From Nocardia carnea (GTDB lineage: Bacteria; Actinomycetota; Actinomycetes; Mycobacteriales; Mycobacteriaceae): DNA of 35,675 bases. The number at the start of each line of letters is the position of its first letter. Position 1 is the stretch's first letter. Where the stretch lies: positions 1 through 35,675 of the forward strand of contig NZ_JARWPM010000434.1 of the NCBI RefSeq assembly GCF_029869215.1, written 5' to 3'. Position numbers and translations under genes: made by a program. Below, piece after piece: positions 17,307-26,293 of this stretch. The notes beneath the pieces were generated by a model. It saw only the letters and a list, made by a program, of their open reading frames with translations, was not told the origin of the DNA and ran no database searches.

Positions 17307-18167
17307 ATGACCTCCTTGGAACCGCCGGTCGTGCGGGACCAGGTGCGCGGTGACGCGCTCCCGGTCGCCGACGCGACCGTTTACGCCGGCTGGTTTTCCT
17401 GTCTGGCCGACCCGACCCGGGTCCGGTTACTGCATCAGGTCGCCACCAGCCCCGCCGGAATCCATATCGGCGAAATCGCCGAAGCACTCGGTATCGGTCA
17501 GCCCACCGTTTCCCACCACGTCCGCAAACTCACCGACGCCGGGTTCGTCACGGTGCACAAAGAAGGCACCGCCACACTGGTCACGATCAACCCCGGCCGG
17601 TGCACCGAACTCCCGCATACCGCCGACGCCGTGATGGGCATCCTGACCCCGCAGCCCACCTGCCCCGACGATCCGCCCGGCGATGTGACGGTCCGCGCGA
17701 TGACCGGTGACGACTGGCCGGCGGTCCGGGCCGTCTACGCCTCCCGCGGCACCGCCTACCCCGCGATGTCCGGCGCCGAGGCCCCGGATCGCGAGGTGCT
17801 GGACGCGCAGTGGCTGCCGGACCACCGCTGGGTCGCCGAAACCCGCGGGCGGATCGCCGGCTGGGCCGCCCTCACCCCCGTTTCCGGCCACGAGTTCTAC
17901 CGCGATATCGCCGACAGCTGCGTGATGGTCGCCGACGACCTCGAGGGCCGGGGTATCGGCACCGCACTGCTGCGACAGCAGGTGATGGCGGCCGAGGACG
18001 CCGGTCTGCGAACCCTGCAGACCACGCTGTACCCGGAGGATCGGACCGGGATCTCGGTCCACCACGCCGCGGGATTCCGCACGGTCGGTATCCGCGAGCG
18101 GATCGGCCGTTTCGAGGGTCGCTGGCGCGACGCGGTACTGCTGGAACGCCGCAGCCCGCTCAACTGA
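17307..18167 (+). CDS. ArsR-type regulator fused to a GNAT acetyltransferase
   Basis: 286 residues from ATG 17307; the frame is open further upstream but that part is non-coding in character and the -10 box fits this start. Residues about 20-100 are an ArsR winged helix (YAGWFSCLADPTRVRLLHQV, then IGEIAEALGIGQPTVSHHVR). The classical metal-binding ELCVCDL cysteines of helix 3 are absent, so any arsenic or metal sensing must use other residues. Residues about 127-282 are a GNAT domain with the acetyl-CoA loop EGRGIGTALLRQQ and TLYPEDRTGISVHHAAGFR. It resembles the phosphinothricin/arsinothricin (PAT/ArsN) acetyltransferase group. It may combine sensing and detoxification in one protein. The substrate is inferred, not proven. 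Confidence 0.85.
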   Translation: MTSLEPPVVRDQVRGDALPVADATVYAGWFSCLADPTRVRLLHQVATSPAGIHIGEIAEALGIGQPTVSHHVRKLTDAGFVTVHKEGTATLVTINPGRCTELPHTADAVMGILTPQPTCPDDPPGDVTVRAMTGDDWPAVRAVYASRGTAYPAMSGAEAPDREVLDAQWLPDHRWVAETRGRIAGWAALTPVSGHEFYRDIADSCVMVADDLEGRGIGTALLRQQVMAAEDAGLRTLQTTLYPEDRTGISVHHAAGFRTVGIRERIGRFEGRWRDAVLLERRSPLN

Positions 18168-18200
18168 GCAGCTCCCCGGCCCGAGCACCCGAGCGGGGCT

Positions 18201-18806
18201 TCAACGCCCGGTGCGCACGGGCCGCAGGATCACTTTCAACCACAAGGTGGCCAGTCCGCAGGTCACGCAGAGCACCGCCGCGCCCGCGGTGAACCACCCG
18301 GCCAGGCCCAGTCCGCCGAGGCCGTGGTCCCCGTAGACCGAGAGCGGATACACCCCCGCGGCCAGCATCGCCACCGTCCCGAACAGCGATACCAGCGAGG
18401 CCGGTACCCATCGCAGCCACACGTACGGGCGCACACTCTCGGAAGGGGCGGCTCCGGCGAAGATCAACCCCACCTGCTGCCACGCCAAACCGTTCACCGT
18501 GAGCAGGCCGGCGTCGAGCAGCAGCGCACACAGGGCGATGGCCAGGGCACCGATCGGCGGTTCCGCGGCGAGCGCGGCCAGCGCGCCGGACACCATCGCG
18601 CCGACCGTCAGGACCACCCCCAGCGCCGCGAGCGCCGCCCAGCACACCGACCACTTCCACCGGGTCGCGGCCAGCTCCGCCGTCGCCGCGCGTTCTGCTG
18701 CGCTGCACGCCTCGTACCACCCCGGCGCCCCGGCGGAAATCTTCACCACTGCCTGCCCTGCGACCTGTCTGCCCTGCCACCACTCCGCCGCGTATGCCCG
18801 GTACAC
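18201..18806 (-). CDS. integral membrane protein of unknown function
   Basis: 201 residues from GTG 18806. A hydrophilic N-terminal 45 residues (with QVAGQAVVKISAGAPGWYEA) is followed by four hydrophobic segments: WSVCWAALAALGVVLTVGAM, GALAIALCALLLDAGLLTV, ASLVSLFGTVAMLAAGVYP and GWFTAGAAVLCVTCGLATLW. The C-terminus is basic. It is probably an inner-membrane protein with a cytosolic N-terminus. No family was recognised. It is divergent from the PucR-type regulator with 131 bases between them, so co-regulation is possible. Confidence 0.65.
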   Translation of the reverse strand: MYRAYAAEWWQGRQVAGQAVVKISAGAPGWYEACSAAERAATAELAATRWKWSVCWAALAALGVVLTVGAMVSGALAALAAEPPIGALAIALCALLLDAGLLTVNGLAWQQVGLIFAGAAPSESVRPYVWLRWVPASLVSLFGTVAMLAAGVYPLSVYGDHGLGGLGLAGWFTAGAAVLCVTCGLATLWLKVILRPVRTGR

Positions 18807-18937
18807 CGGCCTTCCGCGTGCGCACCGACTCTAACCGCACGCACCGGTTCGAGTGGGCCGGCGCAGGAGCGCGGCCGCTCGGGCACCGGGCCGCCCGGGC
18901 CGCACCTGCCCGCCCCGGCGCGCGATCATTACCGCCT

Positions 18938-20221
18938 GTGGAGCAACAACGGGCGGCGCACAGCACCGGAGAAGTGGTCGGGCTGGTCGCACAGACATTC
19001 CTCCGGGATCGCCATCAGTTCATCGACGGACTCTCGCAACTGATGCGCACCCAGCTGCCGGTTCTGGACCGCGACCAGCGGCTGCGGGAGTTGATGGAAG
19101 CGGGCACGACGGACAACCTGATGGAAGTCCTGCAGTTCCTGCAGAACGAGGCCGGGGAGGACGATGTCCGGGCGCCGGAACGAGCCCTGGCCTACGCGCG
19201 GTTGCTCGCGCAGCGCGATGTCCCGGCCGCCGCCATGATCCGCGCGTACCGGGTCGGCCAGGCCGGTTTCCTGGACACCGGGATGCGGTACGCGATCGAA
19301 TTCGGTGGCGGCGGTCCGGTCACCACATCGGCCATCGTGCATATCGTCAACCGCACGTCGGTGTACATCGACCGGGTCTGCGAGCAGGTCGGCGTCGCTT
19401 ACGAAGACGAACGCGACCGCTGGTCCGGCAACCGGAGCGGACTGCGCCGGCAATGGGTGACCCGGCTCCTGGACGGCACGGCCACCGATACCGGCACCGC
19501 GGAACAGTACCTGCGCTACCCCCTGTCCCGCGGACATCTCGCGCTCGGCGCGTGGACCGACCCGCACCTCGATCCCGCGACGGCCAGGACGGTCTTCGAC
19601 CAGCTCCGGACCGCGTTGACCACCGAGTTCGGCCGCGCGCAGGCGACTTTGACGGTGCCCGTGGACGATCACGAAATCCGGATATGGTTCGCGTGGTCGT
19701 CGGAAACAGCCGTTGATGCCGGCGCGATCGAACGAGTGCTGGCCGCCCGGGACCTGCCGGTGCGCGTGGCCATCGGTGGTTACGGCACCGGCCTCGCCGG
19801 TTTCCGGCGCACCGCCGCGCAGGCCGACCGGGTACGCCGGCTCGCCCTGCTGAGCGGCGACCACGGCGCGCGCGTGCTGGCCCACGCGGACGTCTCGGCC
19901 CTCGCCTTGCTGGCCGGCGACACCGAGACGTTGCGCGAATTCGTCGCCGATCAGCTCGGCGAACTGGCGGTCGACACCGAGCGCAACCTCTGGCTGCGCG
20001 AGACGCTGGGGGTGTTCCTGGCCGTCAACCGAAGCTATACCGCGGCCGCCGCCCGGCTGGCGGTTCATCGCAATACGGTCCAGTACCGCGTCCGGCAGGC
20101 ACTGGACATGATCGGCCCGCATGCCGATACCCCCGGCGGGGATCTGTATCCGCGGCTGGCGTTGCAGGCGACCGAGTTGCTCGGCGCCGCGGTGTTGCGA
20201 CCGGAGGCGGGCCGGCCCTGA
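18938..20221 (+). CDS. PucR/CdaR-type helix-turn-helix transcriptional regulator
   Basis: 427 residues from GTG 18938. Longer in-frame starts exist, but upstream sequence is Arg/Pro-rich and overlaps the divergent gene's leader. The N-terminal 160 residues are helical (ALAYARLLAQRDVPAAAMIR, VNRTSVYIDRVCEQVG) as in the RsbRD-like sensor half of this family. A GGDEF-like degenerate central domain follows (about residues 200-330). The C-terminal PucR HTH is at about 366-395: YTAAAARLAVHRNTVQYRV. Such proteins often control purine, amino acid or lipid catabolism genes next door. Candidate targets are the divergent membrane protein and the downstream lactonase and transporter. Confidence 0.85.
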   Translation: MEQQRAAHSTGEVVGLVAQTFLRDRHQFIDGLSQLMRTQLPVLDRDQRLRELMEAGTTDNLMEVLQFLQNEAGEDDVRAPERALAYARLLAQRDVPAAAMIRAYRVGQAGFLDTGMRYAIEFGGGGPVTTSAIVHIVNRTSVYIDRVCEQVGVAYEDERDRWSGNRSGLRRQWVTRLLDGTATDTGTAEQYLRYPLSRGHLALGAWTDPHLDPATARTVFDQLRTALTTEFGRAQATLTVPVDDHEIRIWFAWSSETAVDAGAIERVLAARDLPVRVAIGGYGTGLAGFRRTAAQADRVRRLALLSGDHGARVLAHADVSALALLAGDTETLREFVADQLGELAVDTERNLWLRETLGVFLAVNRSYTAAAARLAVHRNTVQYRVRQALDMIGPHADTPGGDLYPRLALQATELLGAAVLRPEAGRP

Positions 20222-20510
20222 CCCGCGCTCCGGCGAAACGGCCGTCCCGGTACAGCGCGACCACCTTTGGCGATACCGCGCCGGGTAGGTCCTGTGCGCC
20301 GCGCACAAACACGGTCCACGCTTTCATGCGGCCCGAACATGGCCGGTCCCGCGGTCGGCGTCCTAAGCTTCGACCATCCCCGCCGAACCGGCGCCCACCT
20401 CGGTGGATATCCCCGCCGGCAACGCTTCCGCCGCGTCCCGCTCGACGGTGTCGCGGACCGCACCCCACACCCGTCGCATTGTCGCGCTGCCCTCGTCCAG
20501 GAGTTCTTCC

Positions 20511-21494
20511 GTGCCTTCGATCCACACCGCCCGCGGTGCCGTCGACACCGCCGACCTCGGTGTCACCCTCATGCACGAGCATATTTTCGTACTGAGTTCC
20601 GATGTCCAGCAGAACTATCCGCAGGAATGGGGCTCGGAGGACGAGCGGATCGAGGACGCGGTCCGGCAGCTGACCGCCGCCTATGAGGCCGGGGTGCGGA
20701 CGATCGTGGATCCGACGGTGGTCGGGTTGGGCCGCTACATTCCGCGCATCGCCCGGATCGCCCAGCGCGTACCGGTGCAACTGATCGTCGCCACCGGCCT
20801 CTACACCTACGACGATGTGCCGTTCTATTTTCACCATCGGGGTCCGGCACTGGACCCCCTGGTGGGTACCCAGGTGCCCGATCCGATGGTGGATATGTTC
20901 GTCGGCGATATCCGCGACGGTATCGCCGGCACCGGCGTCCGGGCCGGCATGCTCAAATGCGCCATCGACGCACAAGGGCTGACGCCCGGGGTGGAGCGGG
21001 TGATGCGGGCGGTGGCCCGGGCGCACCACGAGACCGGTGTGCCGATCACCGTGCACACCCACCCGGAATCGGGTTCCGGTTTCGAGGTGAAACGGGTCCT
21101 GTGCGACGAAGAGGGTGTCGACCCGGCCCGGATCGTGCTGGGACACAGCGGCGACACCACCGATCTGGACTACCTGACCACGCTGGCGGACGCCGGTTTC
21201 GTCCTGGGCATGGACCGTTTCGGCATCAATCTGTGGACCACCTTCGAGGCCCGCGCCGATACCCTCATCGCGATGGTGCGCCGCGGTTACGCCGAACGCA
21301 TGGTGCTCTCCCAGGACGCCAGCTGCTACATCGACTGGATCGAACCGGCGACCCGCGCAGCCGTGCTGCCGCAGTGGCACTACACCCACTTGTTCGACGA
21401 CGTCTTCCCCTACGTGCTCGATCGCGGGGTCGAGGAACGGCAACTGCACACGATGCTGGTGGACGTGCCCCGCACGTTCTTCGCGGCCGGCTGA
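20511..21494 (+). CDS. php: phosphotriesterase-family metal-dependent hydrolase (lactonase-like)
   Basis: 327 residues from GTG 20511, chosen because AGGAG (20499-20503) lies 7 bases upstream. It has a complete binuclear metal site of the amidohydrolase superfamily: H22 and H24 in LMHEHIF, the carboxylated lysine K149 in GMLKCAID, H184 in HTHPESG, H212 in LGHSGDT and D269 in LSQDASCY. Length and motifs match mycobacterial Php (phosphotriesterase-like lactonase, about 326 residues), which hydrolyses lactones and, slowly, organophosphates. Lactone hydrolysis, for example quorum-signal breakdown or a catabolic step, is more likely than phosphotriester turnover. It is 80 bases upstream of the transporter gene on the same strand. 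Confidence 0.9.
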   Translation: MPSIHTARGAVDTADLGVTLMHEHIFVLSSDVQQNYPQEWGSEDERIEDAVRQLTAAYEAGVRTIVDPTVVGLGRYIPRIARIAQRVPVQLIVATGLYTYDDVPFYFHHRGPALDPLVGTQVPDPMVDMFVGDIRDGIAGTGVRAGMLKCAIDAQGLTPGVERVMRAVARAHHETGVPITVHTHPESGSGFEVKRVLCDEEGVDPARIVLGHSGDTTDLDYLTTLADAGFVLGMDRFGINLWTTFEARADTLIAMVRRGYAERMVLSQDASCYIDWIEPATRAAVLPQWHYTHLFDDVFPYVLDRGVEERQLHTMLVDVPRTFFAAG

Positions 21495-21574
21495 GCCCGG
21501 CTGCGGTGGTGGGCGCGATCACACGCCCACCGGGTGCCCGGACCGATTGCGCCCGGAAGCTAGGGTTGTCGATC

Positions 21575-23359
21575 ATGGCCAGACTGTCCCGTGCGCTGCT
21601 CACGGCGCTACTGCTCGCCGTCGCACTCCTCGCGGCGGCGTGCGGTGGTGGCGACGGCGGCGATACCGCCGCCCGCGATCTGTGCGCGCCACCCGGACCC
21701 GACGCCGCGTCGGCGGCCCCGGAGAAACTCAGCGCGCCCGGCGGCGGGTCGGAGGACCGGTACACCACCCCGTCCACCGTCCCGGTCGAATCGGTGGATA
21801 TCGCGCGGCTGGGCTTGATCCAGCCCGGCGTGCTGAGCGTGGGCACGCTCTCGGACGCACCGCCCAGTATCTGCGTGAACTCGGCCGGTAGTTTCACCGG
21901 ATTCGACAACGAACTGCTGCGGGCCGTGGGCGCGAAACTCGGCTTGCAGGTGAAGTTCTCCGGCACCGAATTCGCCGGGCTGCTGGCGCAGGTGGCCGGG
22001 AAACGATTCGATGTCGGCTCGTCGAACATCACCACGACCGAGGCGCGGCGACAGCAGGTCGGTTTCACCAACGGCTACGATTTCGGCTATTTCTCGCTGG
22101 TCGTGAAGGACGGCAGCCCGGTACGCGGGTTCGACGATCTGGGGCCCGGGTCGCGGGTCGCGGTGGTGCAGGGCACCGTGCAGGACGAGTACGTGGTCAA
22201 CGAACTGGGCCTGGACCCGGTGAAGTTTCCCGACTACAACACCGCCTACGCGAATGTGAAGACCGGTCAGGTCGATGCCTGGGTGGCCCCGTCCGCACAG
22301 GCCGAGGGTGCGATCGCGCCCGGCGACGCCACCTCGGTGGTGGAGAATTCGTTCAGCCTGGACAATTTCGCGGCCTGGGCGGTCGCGAAGGACAACCAGC
22401 CCTTGATCGACGCACTCAACGCCGGCCTGGACGCGGTGATCGCCGACGGCACCTACGCGCGCCTCTACAGCGACTGGGTGCCCCGGGAACTGCCGCCCGG
22501 CTGGAAACCCGGTTCCAAGGCCGCACCGGCCCCGCAACTCCCGGATTTCGCCGCGCTGGCCGCCGAACGCGGACCGCAGGAACAGACGCAGCAGGCACCG
22601 AAATCTACGCTGGAACAGTTGCGCGACACCTTCTTCGACTGGTCGCTGTACCGGCAGGCGTTCCCCGATCTGTTCAGAACAGGCCTGCCCAATACGCTGA
22701 TCCTGGCCGTGGTCTCCGGGGTGCTGGGCACGCTTCTGGGCATGCTGCTCGCGGTCGCGGGGATCGCGCGGACCCGGTGGCTGCGCTGGCCGGCCCGGGT
22801 CTACACCGATATCTTCCGCGGCCTGCCCGCGGTGGTGATCATCCTGATCATCGGCCTGGGGATCGGACCGGTGGCCAGCGGGATCACCGGCAACAATCCG
22901 TACTGGCTGGGCGCGGTGGCCCTGGCATTGCTGGCCTCGGCCTATATCGGGGAGATCTTCCGTTCCGGAATCCAATCGGTGGAACCCGGCCAGCTCGAGG
23001 CGGCCCGGGCGATCGGCTTCGGTTACCGGCAGGCCATGACCCTGGTGGTGATCCCACAAGGCGTGCGCCGGGTGCTGCCCGCGCTGATGAACCAGTTCAT
23101 CGCGCTGATCAAGGATTCCTCGCTGATCTATTTCCTGGGCCTGCTGGCGACCCAGCGCGAACTGTTCGCCGTCGGCCGGGATCTCAACGCGCAGACCGGC
23201 AACCTGTCTCCGCTGGTCGCGGCCGGGCTGGTGTATCTGCTGCTGACCATCCCGCTCACCCACCTGGTGAACTACATCGACCGCCGGATGCGCACCGGCC
23301 GGCCCGATCAGCCGATCGACCCCGTCGAGCAGCAGACCATCACGGAAGGGCGGGGGTAA
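21575..23359 (+). CDS. polar amino acid ABC transporter: substrate-binding lipoprotein fused to permease
   Basis: 594 residues from ATG 21575. Residues 1-23 are a lipoprotein signal ending LLAAAC, with C23 as the lipidated residue, so the binding domain faces outside. Residues about 85-320 form a type 2 periplasmic binding domain of the glutamine/polar amino acid class (GFDNELLRAVGAKLGLQVKF, then QVDAWVAPSAQAEG). After a Gln/Pro-rich linker, residues about 350-575 are a HisM/GlnP-type permease with about five membrane segments and the EAA loop EAARAIGFGYRQAMTLVVIP near residue 475. Fusing binding protein to permease ties the receptor to the channel. The ATPase gene follows after 3 bases, so the two genes are one operon. 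Exact amino acid unknown. Confidence 0.92.
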   Translation: MARLSRALLTALLLAVALLAAACGGGDGGDTAARDLCAPPGPDAASAAPEKLSAPGGGSEDRYTTPSTVPVESVDIARLGLIQPGVLSVGTLSDAPPSICVNSAGSFTGFDNELLRAVGAKLGLQVKFSGTEFAGLLAQVAGKRFDVGSSNITTTEARRQQVGFTNGYDFGYFSLVVKDGSPVRGFDDLGPGSRVAVVQGTVQDEYVVNELGLDPVKFPDYNTAYANVKTGQVDAWVAPSAQAEGAIAPGDATSVVENSFSLDNFAAWAVAKDNQPLIDALNAGLDAVIADGTYARLYSDWVPRELPPGWKPGSKAAPAPQLPDFAALAAERGPQEQTQQAPKSTLEQLRDTFFDWSLYRQAFPDLFRTGLPNTLILAVVSGVLGTLLGMLLAVAGIARTRWLRWPARVYTDIFRGLPAVVIILIIGLGIGPVASGITGNNPYWLGAVALALLASAYIGEIFRSGIQSVEPGQLEAARAIGFGYRQAMTLVVIPQGVRRVLPALMNQFIALIKDSSLIYFLGLLATQRELFAVGRDLNAQTGNLSPLVAAGLVYLLLTIPLTHLVNYIDRRMRTGRPDQPIDPVEQQTITEGRG

Positions 23360-23362
23360 CCG

Positions 23363-24088
23363 ATGAGCTCCTCACTGACCGGTACCGGATTGCGGCTGCG
23401 CCTGGGCAACAACGAGATCCTGCGCGGCGTGGACATCCATGTGGACGCCGGGAAGACGACCACCGTCATCGGGCCGTCCGGATCGGGTAAGTCCACGCTG
23501 CTGCGGGTGCTGAACCGGCTCTACGAACCGGACTCCGGCGATATCCTGCTCGACGGCGAATCGGTGCTCACCGAGAACCCCGACCGGCTGCGCCAGCGTA
23601 TCGGCATGGTTTTCCAGCAGTTCAATCTCTTCCCGCACCGGACGGTCGCCGACAATATCGCGCTGGGGCCGCGGAAGCTGCGCGGGCTGAGCAAGGACGA
23701 GGCGCGGGCGCTGGCACTGGAACAGCTCGAGGTGGTGGGCCTGGCCGGCAAGGCCGATTCCCGGCCCGCCAACCTCTCCGGCGGACAGCAGCAGCGCGTC
23801 GCGATCGCCCGGGCACTGGCGATGAAACCCGACATCATGTTCTTCGACGAGGCCACCTCCGCCCTGGACCCCGAACTGGTCAAAGGCATTCTGGCGGTGA
23901 TGTCCGACCTCGCCGCGGGCGGTATGTCGATGATCGTGGTAACCCACGAAATGGGTTTCGCGCGCAGCGTCTCCGACCATGTGGTCTTCATGGATGCCGG
24001 CCAGGTCGTGGAATCCGGCAGCCCGGACGAACTGTTCGACAATGCCGGCACACCCCGGTTGCGCCGCTTCCTCGACCAGGTCCTGTAA
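23363..24088 (+). CDS. polar amino acid ABC transporter ATP-binding protein (GlnQ-like)
   Basis: 241 residues, the standard length. Walker A is GPSGSGKST at 37-45. The Q-loop is in MVFQQFNLFPH, the signature is LSGGQQQRVAIARAL, Walker B is IMFFDEATSALDP, and the switch histidine is in VVTHEMGFAR. It powers the fused binding-protein/permease encoded 3 bases upstream, probably as a dimer under two permease chains. Translation is likely coupled. Confidence 0.95.
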   Translation: MSSSLTGTGLRLRLGNNEILRGVDIHVDAGKTTTVIGPSGSGKSTLLRVLNRLYEPDSGDILLDGESVLTENPDRLRQRIGMVFQQFNLFPHRTVADNIALGPRKLRGLSKDEARALALEQLEVVGLAGKADSRPANLSGGQQQRVAIARALAMKPDIMFFDEATSALDPELVKGILAVMSDLAAGGMSMIVVTHEMGFARSVSDHVVFMDAGQVVESGSPDELFDNAGTPRLRRFLDQVL

Positions 24089-24209
24089 CTTCCGGAGGGG
24101 GCATTTCCGCCGCGCCCGCACCGAAAGTACCAGGCACCAACCGATCCCGTGACGACAACGTGGATGCGCCGGCGCACGCGGCGCCTGGCCGGCGACCATA
24201 CTGGGAACC

Positions 24210-24704
24210 ATGAGCAGCGAGCAAAACCCCTACGGCACACCGAGTACCAGCGGCCCCCAGGAGCCCGGCGCCGGCCAGGTGCGCACCAACCGGATCGTGC
24301 GCACCCTGTTGCGTATCCCGGGCCTGTCGAAGGTGGTGGGCAAACGGTTGCTGACCCTGCATATCGTCGGCCGGAAAACCGGGCGGGCCTACGATATTCC
24401 GGTCGCGTACACGAAACACGGCGATGCGCTGTTGATCGGGACCTCGATGCGGCCCTGGGTGAAGAACCTCGCGCCGGGGACACCGGTCACCATTACCCGC
24501 GGCGGCGGGCCCGAACAGTTCGACCCGCTGGTGCACACCGGTGAAGCGGACGTGATGCGGCTGTTCGAGGTCGTCGCGCGGGACAACAAAACCAACGCGC
24601 GGTACAACGGCATCGGCTTCGACGCGGCCGGCAACCCGAACAAGGCCGATCTCTACCAGACCTGGCAGCAGGGCGGAGCGGTGATCGAGCTGCGCCCGCT
24701 GTAA
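24210..24704 (+). CDS. nitroreductase/deazaflavin-dependent oxidoreductase family protein
   Basis: 164 residues starting at an ATG at 24210. A flexible Gly/Pro/Ser N-terminus precedes a split-barrel domain: LLTLHIVGRKTGRAYDIPVA, then DALLIGTSMRPWVKNL, then PVTITRGGG. G-R-K-T-G-R is shared with the DUF385/F420-binding group, but the G-x-x-x-H-P-x-W-Y-Y-N signature seen in the protein at 13772 is replaced by RPWVKNL. Cofactor choice (F420 or none) is therefore open. It stands alone and converges on the DUF4236 gene, with only 13 bases between stop codons. Confidence 0.82.
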   Translation: MSSEQNPYGTPSTSGPQEPGAGQVRTNRIVRTLLRIPGLSKVVGKRLLTLHIVGRKTGRAYDIPVAYTKHGDALLIGTSMRPWVKNLAPGTPVTITRGGGPEQFDPLVHTGEADVMRLFEVVARDNKTNARYNGIGFDAAGNPNKADLYQTWQQGGAVIELRPL

Positions 24705-24717
24705 CGGGCCCGGAACC

Positions 24718-24885
24718 TCAGCGCTGGCGCCAGCTCAGCGGGCCGGGCAGATCGACGCTGTTCTTCTTGGTCCGGGAATTCCACGACCACGGGCCGATCT
24801 TGATTCCCCACGAGGACATACCCGATTGGGTGAAATTGAACTTCAGCGGTCCGAAGGATGTGCGTTTACGGAACCTGATGGGCAT
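24718..24885 (-). CDS. DUF4236-type small protein
   Basis: 55 residues. ATG 24885 is preferred over an upstream start at 24960 because GGGAGG lies 5 bases before it and the family begins exactly with a short basic stretch (MPIRFRKRTSFGPLKFNF). The sequence has the DUF4236 pattern of R-F-R-K, S-G and W-G-I-K-I-G-P. It is unusually Trp/Lys-rich and short, without cysteine or a membrane segment. The domain's function is unknown. The C-terminus ends PLSWRQR. Confidence 0.8.
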   Translation of the reverse strand: MPIRFRKRTSFGPLKFNFTQSGMSSWGIKIGPWSWNSRTKKNSVDLPGPLSWRQR

Positions 24886-24977
24886 AACGGCCTCCCTGAC
24901 TCGGCCCCAGGATAACGGATCCGGGTGTTCCCCCCTGGCGATCGAGCACGCCGGGTGCAAGAGTGGAGGTCGTGGGA

Positions 24978-25586
24978 ATGTACCGGGATCACGTCGTACC
25001 CCGCATCGTGAACGTGGCCTGCGGGATGAAGCAGAACGAGCCGCTGCGCGAGCGGGTGTGCGCGGGACTGTCCGGCCGGGTGGTCGAGCTCGGTTTCGGG
25101 TCGGGCCTCAACGTCCCGTTCTATCCCGCCGCCGTCACCTCGGTGAGCGCCGTGGAACCGGCCGATCTCGGCTGGAAGCTCGCGGCCGGCCGGCTGGCCG
25201 CGGCCCGGGTACCGGTCGAGCGGGCCGGTCTGGACGGGCAGCGGCTGCCGTTCGACGACGACAGTTTCGATACCGCGCTGTCGACATGGACGATGTGCAC
25301 CATTCCCGATATCGACGCCGCCCTCGCCGAACTGCGCCGCGTGCTGGTGCCCGGCGGCACCCTGCATTTCGTCGAACACGGTCTCGCCCCCGACCCCGCG
25401 GTCCAGCGCTGGCAGCATCGGCTCGACCCGCTCCAGCAGCGCATCGCCGGCGGCTGCCATCTGAACCGGGATATCGCCGCCATCATCCGGTCCAGCGGGT
25501 TCCGCCTCCGCGATCTGGATGTGTTCAAGGGCCGAGGCCCAGCGTTCATCGATACGCAATCGCTCGGGGTTGCCACAGCATCCTGA
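24978..25586 (+). CDS. class I SAM-dependent methyltransferase
   Basis: 202 residues from ATG 24978. GGAGG (24965-24969) lies 8 bases upstream, so the GTG at 24963 in the same frame is less likely. The SAM-binding motif I is VVELGFGSGLNVPFY. VSAVEPADLGWKLA supplies the acidic ribose residue, and FDTALSTWTMCTIPDIDAAL and PGGTLHFVEHG are the later motifs of the Methyltransf_11 type. G-C-H-L-N-R-D-I near the end resembles small actinobacterial phospholipid or quinone-type methyltransferases. The substrate cannot be named. Apparently monocistronic. Confidence 0.9.
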   Translation: MYRDHVVPRIVNVACGMKQNEPLRERVCAGLSGRVVELGFGSGLNVPFYPAAVTSVSAVEPADLGWKLAAGRLAAARVPVERAGLDGQRLPFDDDSFDTALSTWTMCTIPDIDAALAELRRVLVPGGTLHFVEHGLAPDPAVQRWQHRLDPLQQRIAGGCHLNRDIAAIIRSSGFRLRDLDVFKGRGPAFIDTQSLGVATAS

Positions 25587-25783
25587 GTGCGGTCTCCTCG
25601 GCTGCTCGAAGGTCTCCCCAGCCGCTCGAGCCTCGTCGCGGGAATCGCTGAGGCCGGCGGCACGGCACTGTCGGCCCGATCCGGGCCACTACCGATTCCT
25701 TCCGGGCCCCGCGCCGGGAACCATTGGGCCGGCGGGCGCGTCGAAGGTAGAAAGAACCCGACGCGTAACGGAAGGGCGACCGG

Positions 25784-26293
25784 ATGAGCACTGAGGATCG
25801 CGCCGCCACCCAGGCGGCCAGCGAGATCCTGCGGGAGAGCGTGGACGAGCTGATGGCCACGTTCGAACGGCAGCGGGCGGAAATGGCGGCGGTGGAACAG
25901 CGGCTGGCCTCGACCACCGTAACGGCGTGGTCGTCGGACAATCTCGTCCGCGTCGACGCCAATACCGCCGGTGTCCCGGTGGACGTGCACCTCACGCCGG
26001 AGGCGTTCAAACGGTCCACTCCCGAGAAATTGGGTCGTTCGATCCTGGAGGCCGTGCAGAACGCGGCCCGGCAGGCCACCGAGGTCTCCCAGCAGGCGTG
26101 GGCACCGATCGCGGCACTCGCCGACGACGTTCCCGACCTGCCCGATATCGCGCCCGGGATGCCGAGTATCAAATCCGTGGTCGATTCGCTGTTCCCCGAC
26201 CCGGTCACTACACCGGCACCCGCGGAGCCGATGAACGCCGAGGACGAGGACGAATACTTCCGTAACCGCGGCTACCTGGGCGGTGGGAAATGA
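25784..26293 (+). CDS. YbaB/EbfC-like protein of a type VII secretion neighbourhood
   Basis: 169 residues. Residues about 10-45 are a helix (EILRESVDELMATFERQRAE). A short beta sheet follows (VRVDANTAGVPVDVHL), then a long helix (KLGRSILEAVQNAARQATEV), the fold order of YbaB/EbfC nucleoid-associated proteins. The C-terminal 60 residues are acidic and Pro-rich (DVPDLPDIAPGMPS, AEDEDEYF) and do not belong to the core domain. In Actinobacteria this extended form is usually found next to WXG100 genes, as here, rather than beside recR/dnaX. The last codons overlap the WXG100-like gene by 4 bases (ATGA), so the two are translationally coupled. Its role in secretion is unproven. Confidence 0.8.
   Translation: MSTEDRAATQAASEILRESVDELMATFERQRAEMAAVEQRLASTTVTAWSSDNLVRVDANTAGVPVDVHLTPEAFKRSTPEKLGRSILEAVQNAARQATEVSQQAWAPIAALADDVPDLPDIAPGMPSIKSVVDSLFPDPVTTPAPAEPMNAEDEDEYFRNRGYLGGGK

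Noticed and set aside
18794..18937. Longer N-terminus for the PucR-type regulator
   Set aside because: The residues are Arg/Pro-rich without helical pattern and overlap the start of the divergent membrane protein. GTG 18938 is followed at once by family-like sequence.
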